In this document: positions 35,386-44,313 of the stretch, one piece after another
Layout: every line of letters starts with the position of its first letter
Numbering within the stretch: the first letter of the stretch is position 1
Source of the DNA: an uncultured Acholeplasmataceae bacterium
GTDB lineage: Bacteria; Bacillota_I; Bacilli_A; Acholeplasmatales; Acholeplasmataceae
Direction of reading: 5' to 3'
Length of the DNA: 64,000 nucleotides
NCBI GenBank assembly: GCA_927441705.1
Contig: CAKMKH010000017.1
Coordinates: 1-64,000 of the forward strand
Notes under the pieces: model-generated
What the model saw: the letters and a program-made list of their open reading frames with translations, nothing else
What the model was told of the DNA's origin: nothing
The model's database searches: none
Translations under genes and position numbers: made by a program

Positions 35386-36086
35386 GATGCACTTCTCCAT
35401 TCATACATGATAATCCCTCCGGCAACACTAACGTTTAGACTTTCTACGTTTTCTGTCTTTAAAGTGATTATATCATCACATAAATCTTTTACTTCAGGTG
35501 TTAGTCCATGACCTTCATTACCTAAAATTAATGCTACTTTTTGATCAAATATAGGATTGCCTTTTTCATGGGCATCAGCACCAACAATTTGATATCCTTC
35601 ATTTTTTAAAGATTCAAGTCTAAAAATGAGATTAGTTCTTTCAAAATAACAATCAAAAATTGCACCTTTAGATGCTCTAATAACTTTTTCATTGTATAAA
35701 TCAGCTGATTTATAACTTAAAATTATATGTTTAAATCCAAATGCTGCAGCACTTCTAATCAAAGCGCCGACATTATCAGGATCTTGAACATCATCAAGTA
35801 CTAAAATCTTGTTGCTTTTTAGTGGTGTGTTTTGTTTTTTACATACTCCGATTTCATCCATGTAAGTTTCAGTTGTTTGAAGTTCATCCATCAATTCTTT
35901 AGACACCAAAGTGCCTTCAACTTGATTATTTGATGTGATCACTTCAATCAATTGATTTTTTTCTTTTGCTTTTTCAATAAGATGTTTTCCATATACTAAA
36001 AACATATCGTTAAAATCACGATATTTTTTCGTTTTTAGTTTTTTCCATAATTTAAATTGTTTGTTTTGTTTTGATATGATCATCAA
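35382..36086 (-). CDS. TrmH/SpoU-family RNA 2'-O-methyltransferase
   Basis: The SPOUT fold shows VLDDVQDPDNVGALIRSAAAFGFKHIIL, LILGNEGHGL and SLNVSVAGGIIMYEW, which bind SAM. An N-terminal RNA-recognition region precedes it. The target nucleotide (rRNA or tRNA) is not evident. It overlaps thiI by four bases. Confidence 0.9.
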   Translation of the reverse strand: MMIISKQNKQFKLWKKLKTKKYRDFNDMFLVYGKHLIEKAKEKNQLIEVITSNNQVEGTLVSKELMDELQTTETYMDEIGVCKKQNTPLKSNKILVLDDVQDPDNVGALIRSAAAFGFKHIILSYKSADLYNEKVIRASKGAIFDCYFERTNLIFRLESLKNEGYQIVGADAHEKGNPIFDQKVALILGNEGHGLTPEVKDLCDDIITLKTENVESLNVSVAGGIIMYEWRSAS

Positions 36087-37354
36087 TTTGAATCAGTCCC
36101 TTTTTGTTTGTAGTTATCATACGCTTCTTTTACAGAAAATCCATATGATGTTAAATCTATCACTGTATCTTCTTTAAGTTCAAATGTCATTATGCCTTCA
36201 ATTGCTTTTTCAATCATTGTTTCAAAATCAAAAGTATTTTCATATTTTTTCGCATAAACTTCCATAGGTTTTGTAACAGGGTTTCTTGGAACATAAATAC
36301 TGCAACAATCATTGAATGGTTTAATTGATAGTTCATAAGAATATATTTGTTTTGCAATATTGATTATATCTTGTTTATCATATGTAATTAGTGGTCTTAA
36401 AATCGGCATTTTAGTAACTGCTTCTACAACTTGCATACCGTTTAAAGTCTGAGATGCAACTTGACCTACAGATTCACCATTCAATAGTGCAAGAAATTTA
36501 TTTCTTTTTGCATACCTTTCTGCAATTCGATACATCATTCTTCTCATCACAGTTATAATATAAGGATCAAAAACATTTTTTAAAATACTTTCATGTATAG
36601 CAGCAAATGGTATGATATGGAGTCTAATCATTCCGTCTTTTGTAAATGTTGATAATCCTTTTGCTAAATCAACAACTTTTTGAGCACTTTCTAATGGCGT
36701 CAAAGGCGTTGATTCAAAATGGATTAGTTCTACTTCAATCCCCTGTTTCATTGCTAAGTAGCTAGCGACAGGTGAATCAATACCACCACTCATCATCATT
36801 AACCCTTTACCACCAGTACCATATGGAAAACCACCCATACCTTTGATACTTGTTAAGTAGATATAAGTATACTCTTTTCTAAGCTCAATATGCAAAACTT
36901 CTTCTGGATTTTTCACATCTACAATTAATTTTTTATCTACTTGTGATAAAATCATTGGAGCAACTTTTATACTAATCTCTTGCGAGGTCATCGGAAACTC
37001 TTTATTTGCCCTTTTTGTTTCAACCTTAAATGTTTTGTATTCCTTTTTAATCTCTTGATTCAATACTTCTATAGAAACTCTAACAATATCATCAATATCT
37101 AGTTCTGCAAGATAAACGATACTAAACGAAAAAATGCCAGGAATTTGTTGTAATCTTTTACAAATGACTGCCTCATCTTCAATTTCATATGCAATGTATA
37201 TGCGATCATGTTCAAATTTAAATTTAACTTCTAAATCACTTAATTTATTTTGTACATGAAGTCTAACTCTTTTGATGAAGAAATTAATGTTTTTACCTTT
37301 TAACATTAAATCTCCAAATCTAATTAATATTTTTCTTTTCAATCTTATCACCAT
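36083..37354 (-). CDS. thiI: tRNA 4-thiouridine synthase ThiI
   Basis: ThiI adenylates U8 of tRNA for sulfur transfer. A ferredoxin-like domain and THUMP domain (about 1-170) come first, then a PP-loop MMSGGIDSPVASYLAMKQG near residue 185, and NGESVGQVASQTLNGM. There is no C-terminal rhodanese domain, so sulfur probably comes from a partner such as a NifS-like desulfurase; SufS is encoded at 48-49 kb. Confidence 0.93.
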   Translation of the reverse strand: MVIRLKRKILIRFGDLMLKGKNINFFIKRVRLHVQNKLSDLEVKFKFEHDRIYIAYEIEDEAVICKRLQQIPGIFSFSIVYLAELDIDDIVRVSIEVLNQEIKKEYKTFKVETKRANKEFPMTSQEISIKVAPMILSQVDKKLIVDVKNPEEVLHIELRKEYTYIYLTSIKGMGGFPYGTGGKGLMMMSGGIDSPVASYLAMKQGIEVELIHFESTPLTPLESAQKVVDLAKGLSTFTKDGMIRLHIIPFAAIHESILKNVFDPYIITVMRRMMYRIAERYAKRNKFLALLNGESVGQVASQTLNGMQVVEAVTKMPILRPLITYDKQDIINIAKQIYSYELSIKPFNDCCSIYVPRNPVTKPMEVYAKKYENTFDFETMIEKAIEGIMTFELKEDTVIDLTSYGFSVKEAYDNYKQKGTDSN

Positions 37355-37398
37355 ATATTATTTTAACATATATGTTATAATATGTTAGGTGATTAGTT

Positions 37399-37848
37399 AT
37401 GAAAAAACAAGAATATATAGAATTAGCAAAATCTTTATTAGAAACACAACCAAATCAAATCGCTTTACTTTCAAATGCATCTGCATTTATTAACGACACA
37501 GTTGATAACCTTAATTGGGCTGGATTCTATCTCTATGATGGAAAAAACTTAACTGTAGGCCCTTTTCAAGGAAAAGTAGCTTGTTCTACCATAGAACTTG
37601 GAAAAGGCGTTTGCGGCGAAGCTGCAGCCAATAGAAAGACGATGGTTGTTGATGATGTGTTAGCACATTCAAATCATATTGCGTGTGACGCGAATTCAAG
37701 ATCTGAAGTTGTCGTTCCAATTATCATTAACAACAAGCTTTTTGGCGTTTTAGATGTAGATAGTCCCGTCAATCATAGATTCGATCCTGAGATTGTAGAA
37801 TTCTTTGAAGCTTTTGTAGATTTACTAACAAAATTGATTGACTTTTGA
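37399..37848 (+). CDS. Free methionine-(R)-sulfoxide reductase (GAF domain)
   Basis: The 149-residue GAF protein carries the fRMsr cysteine motifs VACSTI, GVCGEAA and HIACDANSRSEVVVP, so it reduces free Met-(R)-sulfoxide. It starts eight bases after TAGGTGA. The rpsD promoter lies over its stop codon. Confidence 0.88.
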   Translation: MKKQEYIELAKSLLETQPNQIALLSNASAFINDTVDNLNWAGFYLYDGKNLTVGPFQGKVACSTIELGKGVCGEAAANRKTMVVDDVLAHSNHIACDANSRSEVVVPIIINNKLFGVLDVDSPVNHRFDPEIVEFFEAFVDLLTKLIDF

Positions 37849-37866
37849 TACCCGTTAGGGTAAAAT
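37838..37866 (+). promoter_or_regulatory. Promoter of rpsD
   Basis: TTGACT and TAAAAT are spaced by 17 bases and overlap the end of the methionine sulfoxide reductase gene. Confidence 0.65.
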
Positions 37867-37869
37867 AAA

Positions 37870-38030
37870 TAGCGTCGGTAAAAAGCAGGCAACTTTTTAT
37901 GATTTGTGCGATCCCTACCTTTAGGAGCCCTTAGTAACCATTCTGCTTTATGGTGAAAAGAATATCGGGATACCTCATCATTAAAACATTTGCAATTTTT
38001 ACCACCACAAAAATAATAGGAGGTAAAAAT
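37870..38030 (+). promoter_or_regulatory. S4-type rpsD leader RNA
   Basis: About 160 structured bases precede rpsD, with pairing blocks such as GCGATCCCTACC and ATCGGGATACC. This is the position and size of the autoregulatory S4 leader known from Firmicutes. The assignment is by context and partial pairing. Confidence 0.6.
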
Positions 38031-38031
38031 T

Positions 38032-38631
38032 ATGTCACGTTTCACTGGTTCAACATGGAAAATTTCACGTCGTTTAGGATATTCAATTTCAGAAACTGGA
38101 AAAGAATTGAAAAAACGCCCATACGCACCTGGTCAACATGGTCAACGTCGTACTAAATTAAGCGGATACGGTCTACAACTTCAAGAAAAACAAAAAGTTA
38201 GATTTACTTATGGCGTATCTGAAAAACAATTTAGAAGAACATTTGATGATGCAGCTAAGTTAAGAGGTATTCATGGTGAAAATTTCTTGCGTTTATTGGA
38301 ATCACGTTTAGACAACGTAGTCTATCGTTTAGGTTTAGCTAGAACAAGAGCTCAAGCTCGTCAAATAGTTAATCATGGACACATCTTAGTTGATGGTAAA
38401 AAAGTAGATATTCCATCTTATCGTATGACTCCAGGTCAAAAAATCACTTTGAGAGAAACTTCAAAAGATTTAAAGATCGTAAAAGAAGCTTTAGAAGCTC
38501 AATACGCATCTGTTGACTTTGTATCATTTGATAAAGACACAAATGTTGGTACATTCGCACGTTATCCTGAAAGAAATGAAATTCTTCAAGAAGTTAACGA
38601 ACAATTAATTGTCGAATTCTACAACAGATAA
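38032..38631 (+). CDS. rpsD: 30S ribosomal protein S4
   Basis: S4 starts 30S assembly. An N-terminal [15 protein letters not shown] and basic [13 protein letters not shown] are followed by the S4 RNA-binding domain ([34 protein letters not shown]). The 199-residue length is normal. AGGAGG lies six to eight bases before the start. Confidence 0.97.
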   Translation: MSRFTGSTWKISRRLGYSISETGKELKKRPYAPGQHGQRRTKLSGYGLQLQEKQKVRFTYGVSEKQFRRTFDDAAKLRGIHGENFLRLLESRLDNVVYRLGLARTRAQARQIVNHGHILVDGKKVDIPSYRMTPGQKITLRETSKDLKIVKEALEAQYASVDFVSFDKDTNVGTFARYPERNEILQEVNEQLIVEFYNR

Positions 38632-38647
38632 TAAAAAAATCTAAACA

Positions 38648-38676
38648 AAAAGTGACTTGATTTCAAGTCACTTTTT
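38648..38676. terminator. Terminator after rpsD (bidirectional)
   Basis: A stem AAAGTGACTTGA/TCAAGTCACTTT is followed by T-runs and serves two convergent genes. Confidence 0.85.
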
Positions 38677-38679
38677 TTG

Positions 38680-39156
38680 TTATTCGATTATGTTTAAGTT
38701 ATTTGTGTTGACAATAAATCTTTGCTTGTACTGATCTTCAATAACAGCTGTATAATAACTTAAAATTATAACAATCTTATATATCTCATCTTCATCTATT
38801 ATATTAAGTAATGGAATAAACTCTCTATCTTCTTTGTTGCCTTTAAAAAATTCATCTGGTAAAAACTGCTTTTTAGGATCATAATTCTCAAAATCAAAAT
38901 CAACTACATGATCTAGAGAAATGACTTTAACCATTTTACCTTTTAAAGCAACTCTCTCATTTTTTATAATTTTTAATAATGCAAAACCAAATCCATTTGA
39001 TATGAAAAAGAAAACGACGAAAATAATAATGTTTGCTTCTATATTATTCATCAAAATAAAACTTAACATGACACCTATAGTAGGTATAGAAGATGCTAAT
39101 GCGATTAATAATAATTTTTGATTAACCTTCTTTTTTCTTTGATCTCCTAATAACAT
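38680..39156 (-). CDS. Membrane protein of unknown function, two helices
   Basis: I do not recognise this 158-residue protein. Residues about 15-36 and 42-62 are hydrophobic, and a charged soluble domain of about 95 residues follows (YDPKKQFLPDEFFKGNKEDREFIPLLNII and on). It starts after GGAGG in its own unit between rpsD and tpiA. Its neighbours do not suggest a role. Confidence 0.7.
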   Translation of the reverse strand: MLLGDQRKKKVNQKLLLIALASSIPTIGVMLSFILMNNIEANIIIFVVFFFISNGFGFALLKIIKNERVALKGKMVKVISLDHVVDFDFENYDPKKQFLPDEFFKGNKEDREFIPLLNIIDEDEIYKIVIILSYYTAVIEDQYKQRFIVNTNNLNIIE

Positions 39157-39191
39157 TATTTATGCCTCCTTAATTAGAAGTATTATAGTAT

Positions 39192-39222
39192 AAAAAAATC
39201 CATTTAATCAAATGGATTTTTT
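39192..39222 (-). terminator. Terminator after tpiA
   Basis: The stem ATCCATTT/AAATGGAT with loop GATT is followed by seven T on the minus strand. Confidence 0.85.
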
Positions 39223-39226
39223 GATT

Positions 39227-39985
39227 TTATTTTACAGCAGCATTTACAAGTGCTAAAAATGACTCTGGGTCTAATGAAGCCCCGCCAACTAAAGCACCAT
39301 CAATATCTGATTGCGCTAATAGCTCATCTACGTTATTTGGCTTAACTGAACCACCATAAAGAATTCTGATTTGTTCAGAAATCTCAGCACTATATAACTC
39401 AGTTAAAACATTTCTAATAGCCTTAATTGTATCATTTGCTTGTTCTGGAGTTGCAGTTTTTCCTGTTCCAATTGCCCAAATTGGTTCATATGCTACAACA
39501 GTTTTTAATGCTTGTTCAGCATTCATATTAAGATATGCTTTAACAACTTGATCTTTTACGATTTGATCAGTCGTCCCTGCTTCTCTAATATCTAATGATT
39601 CACCAACACATAATATTGGTGTAATATCATTTTTTACAGCTTGTATGACTTTTTTATTTACAGACTCATCAGTTTCATTATAATATGCACGGCGTTCACT
39701 ATGTCCAATAACAACATATTCAACACCATAAGATTTAAGCATACATGCACTGATTTCTCCAGTATATGCGCCTTCATCTAATTCATGCATTGTTTGAGCG
39801 CCAATTCTTAGCTCTTCACCCTCGCGTTTAACTAAATCTCTTAAGAATATAGCAGGTGCACAAATCACTGATTCGACAAGTTCTTTTTCAGGAACTTTCA
39901 CATTGACTGCATAGATGAATGCTAACGCATCATCTTTAGTCTTATACATTTTCCAGTTTCCAGCAATAATAGGTCTTCTTTTCAT
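39227..39985 (-). CDS. tpiA: Triosephosphate isomerase
   Basis: This glycolytic enzyme has AGNWKMYKT at the start, the catalytic His in VVIGHSERR and catalytic Glu in VAYEPIWAIGTGKTATPEQ, and phosphate loop YGGSVKPNNV and GALVGGASL. It lies four bases after the HPr-like gene and probably forms a pgk-regulator-HPr-tpiA unit. Confidence 0.97.
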   Translation of the reverse strand: MKRRPIIAGNWKMYKTKDDALAFIYAVNVKVPEKELVESVICAPAIFLRDLVKREGEELRIGAQTMHELDEGAYTGEISACMLKSYGVEYVVIGHSERRAYYNETDESVNKKVIQAVKNDITPILCVGESLDIREAGTTDQIVKDQVVKAYLNMNAEQALKTVVAYEPIWAIGTGKTATPEQANDTIKAIRNVLTELYSAEISEQIRILYGGSVKPNNVDELLAQSDIDGALVGGASLDPESFLALVNAAVK

Positions 39986-39989
39986 TGAA

Positions 39990-40235
39990 TTAACCTAATA
40001 TTGAAGAAACATCTTTAATTGCTTCCTCAGCTCTCGAACCTCTAGCTACTATTTTAACATTTTCGCCATAAGGAACTGCTAAACTCATAAGTGCGAGGAT
40101 TGACTTTAGGTCAACAACTTTAATACCATAGTGTAATTCGATTTCTACTGCATATTTTGATGCAGTTTGTACAACTTTTGCAGCTAGGCTAGCATGCAAA
40201 CCTGTAGTACTTTTAATTGTAATTTCTTTTTCCAT
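39990..40235 (-). CDS. HPr-like phosphocarrier protein, variant active site
   Basis: HPr carries phosphate in the PTS and, when phosphorylated on Ser46, works with CcpA. This 81-residue protein keeps the active-site His (TGLHASLA, His14) and the regulatory serine (VDLKSILALMSLA, Ser45). The usual Arg-Pro after the histidine (HARP) is replaced by Ser-Leu, so the catalytic context is altered. It may act mainly in catabolite control, like Crh, or as a PTS-independent form. It sits among glycolytic genes, not next to ptsI. Confidence 0.8.
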   Translation of the reverse strand: MEKEITIKSTTGLHASLAAKVVQTASKYAVEIELHYGIKVVDLKSILALMSLAVPYGENVKIVARGSRAEEAIKDVSSILG

Positions 40236-40248
40236 AATATTTCTCCTT

Positions 40249-40791
40249 TTAAAACATTGGGGGTGTTGATATCCAGAGCACCTTTGAATGTTGATTACTT
40301 AAATTCATTAAATAATGTTCTTTATTTGCTAAATAATAAAATGTTTCACCTTTTCTTATGATATAACGTTTTTTATTAAGTATCAAAGTAATTTGTCCTT
40401 CTAATACATAACCAAACTCTTCACCAGCATGAGGATCATCAATTTCTGATTGACCTCCCGGTTCTATATCAATAATGATTGGTTCCATTTCATATTTTAA
40501 CGCATTTGGCACAATCCAACTAATCATGTGCTTAAGCGCTTGATTATCTTTTTCATAAAAATCTTCTTTTTTAAAAACAACTGTTTGTTCTTCTTCATTA
40601 CTAAAAAACTCATGTACATCAGTTCCTAAAACTTCAAGTATTGCAAATAAAGTTTGCATAGATGGTGATGTTAAATTATTTTCTAGTTGTGAAATATAAC
40701 CTTTAGTTAATTCTACACGATTTGCGAGTTCTTCTTGTGTTAGGCTATTGCCTAAGCGAAGTGCTCTTATTTTTTTACCAATATTCATCAT
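40249..40791 (-). CDS. XRE-cupin transcriptional regulator
   Basis: An N-terminal XRE helix-turn-helix (IRALRLGNSLTQEELANRVELTKGYISQLE) is joined to a C-terminal cupin domain (IDIEPGGQSEIDDPHAGEEFGYVLEGQITLIL), the PuuR type. Such proteins often sense small metabolites. The start is one of the tandem ATGs at 40791 or 40788, overlapping the pgk stop (TAACATGATG), so it is translationally coupled to pgk. Its target is unknown; the neighbouring glycolytic operon is one candidate. Confidence 0.85.
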   Translation of the reverse strand: MMNIGKKIRALRLGNSLTQEELANRVELTKGYISQLENNLTSPSMQTLFAILEVLGTDVHEFFSNEEEQTVVFKKEDFYEKDNQALKHMISWIVPNALKYEMEPIIIDIEPGGQSEIDDPHAGEEFGYVLEGQITLILNKKRYIIRKGETFYYLANKEHYLMNLSNQHSKVLWISTPPMF

Positions 40792-40792
40792 G

Positions 40793-41989
40793 TTACTTGT
40801 TGTCAACGCATTCAATACCTGGTAATAATTTGCCTTCTAAATATTCTAAAGATGCTCCACCACCAGTAGATATGTGTGTAAATCCTTCATCAAGTCCAAA
40901 TTGAATCACTGCAGCTGCAGAATCTCCACCACCAATAATCGTAGTTGCTTGATCTTTGATCTCAGTCAATGCTTGAGCAATAGATCTTGTTCCTTCTGCA
41001 AATCTTGGAAATTCAAATACACCTAAAGGTCCGTTCCAAACAACTGTTTTTGCATCTTTTATGATTGATTCAAATTTCTGAATTGTTCTAGGTCCGATAT
41101 CCATACCCATTTCATCAGCAGGAATTTGATTGATTGTACGAACATTCTTTTCACTTTCAGCATTAAATTCTTTTGCAGTAATGACATCATCACCTAAAAG
41201 AATTTTACCTTGTGATAATTCAAGTAATTCTTTTGCTAAATCAACCTTATCAGTTTCTAATAATGATTGACCAATTTCATATCCCATTGCTTTAAAGAAT
41301 GTATAAGCCATACCGCCACCAATTAATACTTTATCAGCGACTTTAAGTAAGTTTTTAATTACTTCTATTTTATCTGAAACTTTAGCTCCACCAAGTATTG
41401 CGACAAAAGGTCTTTCAGGGTTTTCTAATGCTCCACCAATAAAATTAATTTCTTTTTCTAATAAGAATCCAGCAACTGTTTGTTTAATATTATTTGCAAT
41501 TCCTACATTTGAAGCATGTTCGCGATGAGCAGTCCCAAATGCATCATTTACAAATATATCACCAAGTGATGCCCAGTATTTACCTAATTCAGGATTATTC
41601 TTACTTTCTTTTTTGCCGTCTAAGTCTTCGAAGCGTGTGTTTTCAAACATTAAGATTTCACCATCTTTAAGTTCGTCTACTGCATCTTCTAGAACTTTTC
41701 CTCTTGTTACTGGAATAAATTTAACATCTTTGTTTAAATGTTCGCCTAAACGTTTCGCTACTATATCTAAACTGTTCTTAGCTAAATCTTTTTCTTCTTT
41801 AATTCTTCCCAAATGAGAAAATAATATTGCTCTACCACCTTTTTCTAAAACATACTCGATAGTAGGCAATGCTTGAACGATTCTATTTTCATCACTTATT
41901 TCGCCATCTTTTAGAGGGACATTGAAATCTACTCTAATTAAGACTTTTTTGCCTTTAAGTTCAACATCTCTAATTGTCATTTTTGCCAT
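40793..41989 (-). CDS. pgk: Phosphoglycerate kinase
   Basis: Glycolytic PGK is shown by [49 protein letters not shown] and [14 protein letters not shown]. The start at 41989 follows AAGGAGGA. An ATG 24 codons upstream falls in the promoter dyad region and is not used. A 9-bp dyad overlies its probable promoter. Confidence 0.97.
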   Translation of the reverse strand: MAKMTIRDVELKGKKVLIRVDFNVPLKDGEISDENRIVQALPTIEYVLEKGGRAILFSHLGRIKEEKDLAKNSLDIVAKRLGEHLNKDVKFIPVTRGKVLEDAVDELKDGEILMFENTRFEDLDGKKESKNNPELGKYWASLGDIFVNDAFGTAHREHASNVGIANNIKQTVAGFLLEKEINFIGGALENPERPFVAILGGAKVSDKIEVIKNLLKVADKVLIGGGMAYTFFKAMGYEIGQSLLETDKVDLAKELLELSQGKILLGDDVITAKEFNAESEKNVRTINQIPADEMGMDIGPRTIQKFESIIKDAKTVVWNGPLGVFEFPRFAEGTRSIAQALTEIKDQATTIIGGGDSAAAVIQFGLDEGFTHISTGGGASLEYLEGKLLPGIECVDNK

Positions 41990-42020
41990 ATAAAATTCCT
42001 CCTTATAATTGTTTTTTGTC

Positions 42021-42048
42021 GTGTTATAAGCCGTTCTTATTATAACAC
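42021..42048. promoter_or_regulatory. Inverted repeat over the pgk promoter (operator candidate)
   Basis: GTGTTATAA (42021-42029) and TTATAACAC (42040-42048) are a perfect 9-bp dyad with a ten-base spacer. On the minus strand a TATAAT -10 element is inside the dyad. The arrangement suggests a repressor site for the pgk unit. The regulator is unknown; it might be the XRE-cupin protein encoded after pgk. Confidence 0.5.
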
Positions 42049-42072
42049 TATTTCTATACATTTTCTATATCA

Positions 42073-42483
42073 TTAACTATGAAAATGCTTTACTTTTACA
42101 TCTCTGATTCGATTTATGCGTATAATTTGTGTTTTTAGCGATTGATATGAAATATCAGCTAATAATTTTGTTCCATCAAAAAAGTTAATCAAAACTTGTT
42201 CCTTTATAGCTTCATAGTGCTTAATGTATGCATAATTGATCCAAACGATATCATATCTACGATGACTTTTCGTAGGTATGAGTTGAATGGTTTCACAAAC
42301 ATATAAAGGAATTTTATATTTTAAGTCCAATTTATTCCTACATGCTTGTAAATATCCTTGATATGTAAACAAATGTTCTTCACACAAATGTTTAATATAA
42401 CTTATACTACTCATATTTAAAACCTGATTTTTATCATTTTTAAAAAGAATACATCCGTATTTATGATTAGCGATATAATTCAT
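42073..42483 (-). CDS. comK: ComK-family competence regulator homologue, C-terminally short
   Basis: The 136-residue protein matches the ComK core: an IKHLCEEHLFTYQGYLQACRN-like segment, IPLYVCETIQLIPT (ComK has PPI...IFLFPT), VWINYAYI (CGWISHVHV), INFFDGTKLLADISYQSLKTQIIR (VTFSNGKTMELPISYNSFENQVYR). ComK activates DNA-uptake genes in Bacillus. The long C-terminal tail needed there for MecA/ClpCP control is missing. The start at 42483 follows GAGGAAA, inside the tail of the upstream terminator. Homology is by eye but runs over about 100 residues. Confidence 0.7.
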   Translation of the reverse strand: MNYIANHKYGCILFKNDKNQVLNMSSISYIKHLCEEHLFTYQGYLQACRNKLDLKYKIPLYVCETIQLIPTKSHRRYDIVWINYAYIKHYEAIKEQVLINFFDGTKLLADISYQSLKTQIIRINRIRDVKVKHFHS

Positions 42484-42494
42484 ATGTTTTTCCT

Positions 42495-42521
42495 CAAAAA
42501 AAAAGGCCAAGTGGCCTTTTA
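42495..42521 (-). terminator. Terminator after the msmK-type ATPase gene
   Basis: The stem AAAAGGCC/GGCCTTTT with loop ACTT and a long T-run lies between the ATPase gene and comK, on the minus strand. Confidence 0.85.
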
Positions 42522-42523
42522 AA

Positions 42524-43630
42524 TTATTTGTCTTTTAAAACAAGTTCAGTTTCAGGATTGAAGAAATGAGCTTTATTCATGTCAAGTGCTAATTTCATTT
42601 CATCACCAATTCTAATGTTAGCTCTTGCGTTAACAACAGCACAAATATTTGATTCATTAACAGATGTATAAATGTTTGTTTCTGAACCTAATAATTCAGC
42701 AACATCGACTTTAATACTTAAAACTGCACCAGGATAAGTATCCATAACTACTTTTTCATCATGAATATCTTCTGGTCTGATGCCTAAAACGATATCTTTT
42801 TCTAATAAACCATTATCTTTTATTAGTTGTAATTTATCTTCTGGAACTACAATTGTGTGATCGCCAGCTCTAAAAATTGCATCTTTACCAACTCTACCAT
42901 TGATAAAGTTCATTGGAGGTGTTCCAATAAAGCCTGCTACGAACATATTTTCTGGATGATCATAAATTTCTTTAGGTGCTCCAACTTGCATGATATAACC
43001 GTCTTTCATAACAACGATTCTTGAAGCCATTGTCATCGCTTCAATTTGGTCATGGGTTACATAAATAGTAGTAGTTTCAATCTTATTATGAAGTTTAATT
43101 AATTCACCGCGCATCTGTACACGTAATTTAGCATCTAAGTTTGATAATGGTTCATCCATTAAGAATACTTTAGCATTACGAACGATTGCTCTACCTAATG
43201 CAACACGTTGTCTTTGTCCACCTGATAAAGCTTTAGGTTTACGTTTTAAATAAGGTGTAAGACCTAAAATATCAGCAGCTTCTTGAACTTTCTCATTAAT
43301 AACATCTTTAGGCATTTTTCTTAATTTTAGACCAAAAGCCATGTTATCATAAACAGTCATATGAGGATATAAAGCGTAAGATTGGAATACCATTGCGATA
43401 TTACGATCTTTTGGTGCTTTATCATTAACCATTTCATCATCAATATATAATTCACCTGATGTAATTTCTTCTAATCCAGCAATCATTCTAAGTGTAGTAG
43501 ATTTACCGCAACCTGATGGTCCAACAAATACGATAAACTCTTTGTCTCTAATTTGTAAATTGAAATCAAATACTGCTTGTACACCATTTGGGTATACTTT
43601 GTTAATGTCTTTTAATTTTAAAGTAGCCAT
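42524..43630 (-). CDS. msmK: Sugar ABC transporter ATPase (MsmK/UgpC/MalK type)
   Basis: This ATPase energises one or more carbohydrate uptake systems. Walker A GPSGCGKSTT is near residue 37, the signature LSGGQRQRVALGRA near 135, Walker B VFLMDEPLSNLDAKL, and a C-terminal TOBE/regulatory domain. Permease and binding proteins are not nearby, which is common for a shared ATPase. Confidence 0.93.
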   Translation of the reverse strand: MATLKLKDINKVYPNGVQAVFDFNLQIRDKEFIVFVGPSGCGKSTTLRMIAGLEEITSGELYIDDEMVNDKAPKDRNIAMVFQSYALYPHMTVYDNMAFGLKLRKMPKDVINEKVQEAADILGLTPYLKRKPKALSGGQRQRVALGRAIVRNAKVFLMDEPLSNLDAKLRVQMRGELIKLHNKIETTTIYVTHDQIEAMTMASRIVVMKDGYIMQVGAPKEIYDHPENMFVAGFIGTPPMNFINGRVGKDAIFRAGDHTIVVPEDKLQLIKDNGLLEKDIVLGIRPEDIHDEKVVMDTYPGAVLSIKVDVAELLGSETNIYTSVNESNICAVVNARANIRIGDEMKLALDMNKAHFFNPETELVLKDK

Positions 43631-43687
43631 CTAATTTACTCCCTTTCATTTTGTTACTCGTATCTATATTATAGCAATCATTTCAAT

Positions 43688-43716
43688 AAAAAAAAATGTG
43701 CACGATGCACACTTTT
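43688..43716 (-). terminator. Terminator after the PucR-type gene
   Basis: A 9-bp stem AAGTGTGCA/TGCACATTT with a TCG loop and T-run is present on the minus strand. Confidence 0.8.
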
Positions 43717-44301
43717 TTATGTTGTTAGTAACAAACTATATAATAGGAATCCATCTATGAATTTTCTAGGATCAAATCCTGTTACTTGATAAAATTTGTC
43801 TAATCTTTGAGTTAATGTATTCCTATGAATATATAAATCTTTTGCTGCACGACTCATGTTTTGATTCGTTTCAAGATAGGTTTTAAGAGTTTCTATCATC
43901 ATCTGATCATCTATATATTTCTTTAATATATATGCTTTAAATGATGCATCTAAACTTTTAATAAAATGCTTTATGATGATGTGGTCGTCTATAAAAACGT
44001 ATTTGTTGAAATTAATAAGTTTTAATTTTTGTTCAACAAACAATAAGTTATCTTCTAAGCTATGTATAGACTCATAATAATGTGATTGATATAATCTAAA
44101 ATCAAGAAGTGTATCTTGAGATAAGTTAATAATCACATCTTTCAAAGAAATATCTATATCATGCGAAAAATAGATCCATAAAATGTGTTGATCTACTTTT
44201 ACTTTATCAATATGAAGCACTTCAGAAAAAAGTGATGTAATCATTTGTTCATACTGATCAATATTTTCTTTAGTTTCAATTGCTATATATCTATACATCA
44301 A
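43717..44301 (-). CDS. PucR/CdaR-type regulator
   Basis: The C-terminal 45 residues (LKTYLETNQNMSRAAKDLYIHRNTLTQRLDKF) are the PucR-type helix-turn-helix. The N-terminal part is a diverged GGDEF-like or sensory region with no visible motif, and the protein is short (194 residues). CdaR-like regulators control sugar acid use, and the msmK-type ATPase follows, but the target is not shown by the sequence. Confidence 0.7.
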   Translation of the reverse strand: MMYRYIAIETKENIDQYEQMITSLFSEVLHIDKVKVDQHILWIYFSHDIDISLKDVIINLSQDTLLDFRLYQSHYYESIHSLEDNLLFVEQKLKLINFNKYVFIDDHIIIKHFIKSLDASFKAYILKKYIDDQMMIETLKTYLETNQNMSRAAKDLYIHRNTLTQRLDKFYQVTGFDPRKFIDGFLLYSLLLTT

Positions 44302-44313
44302 ATCACCTAATAT

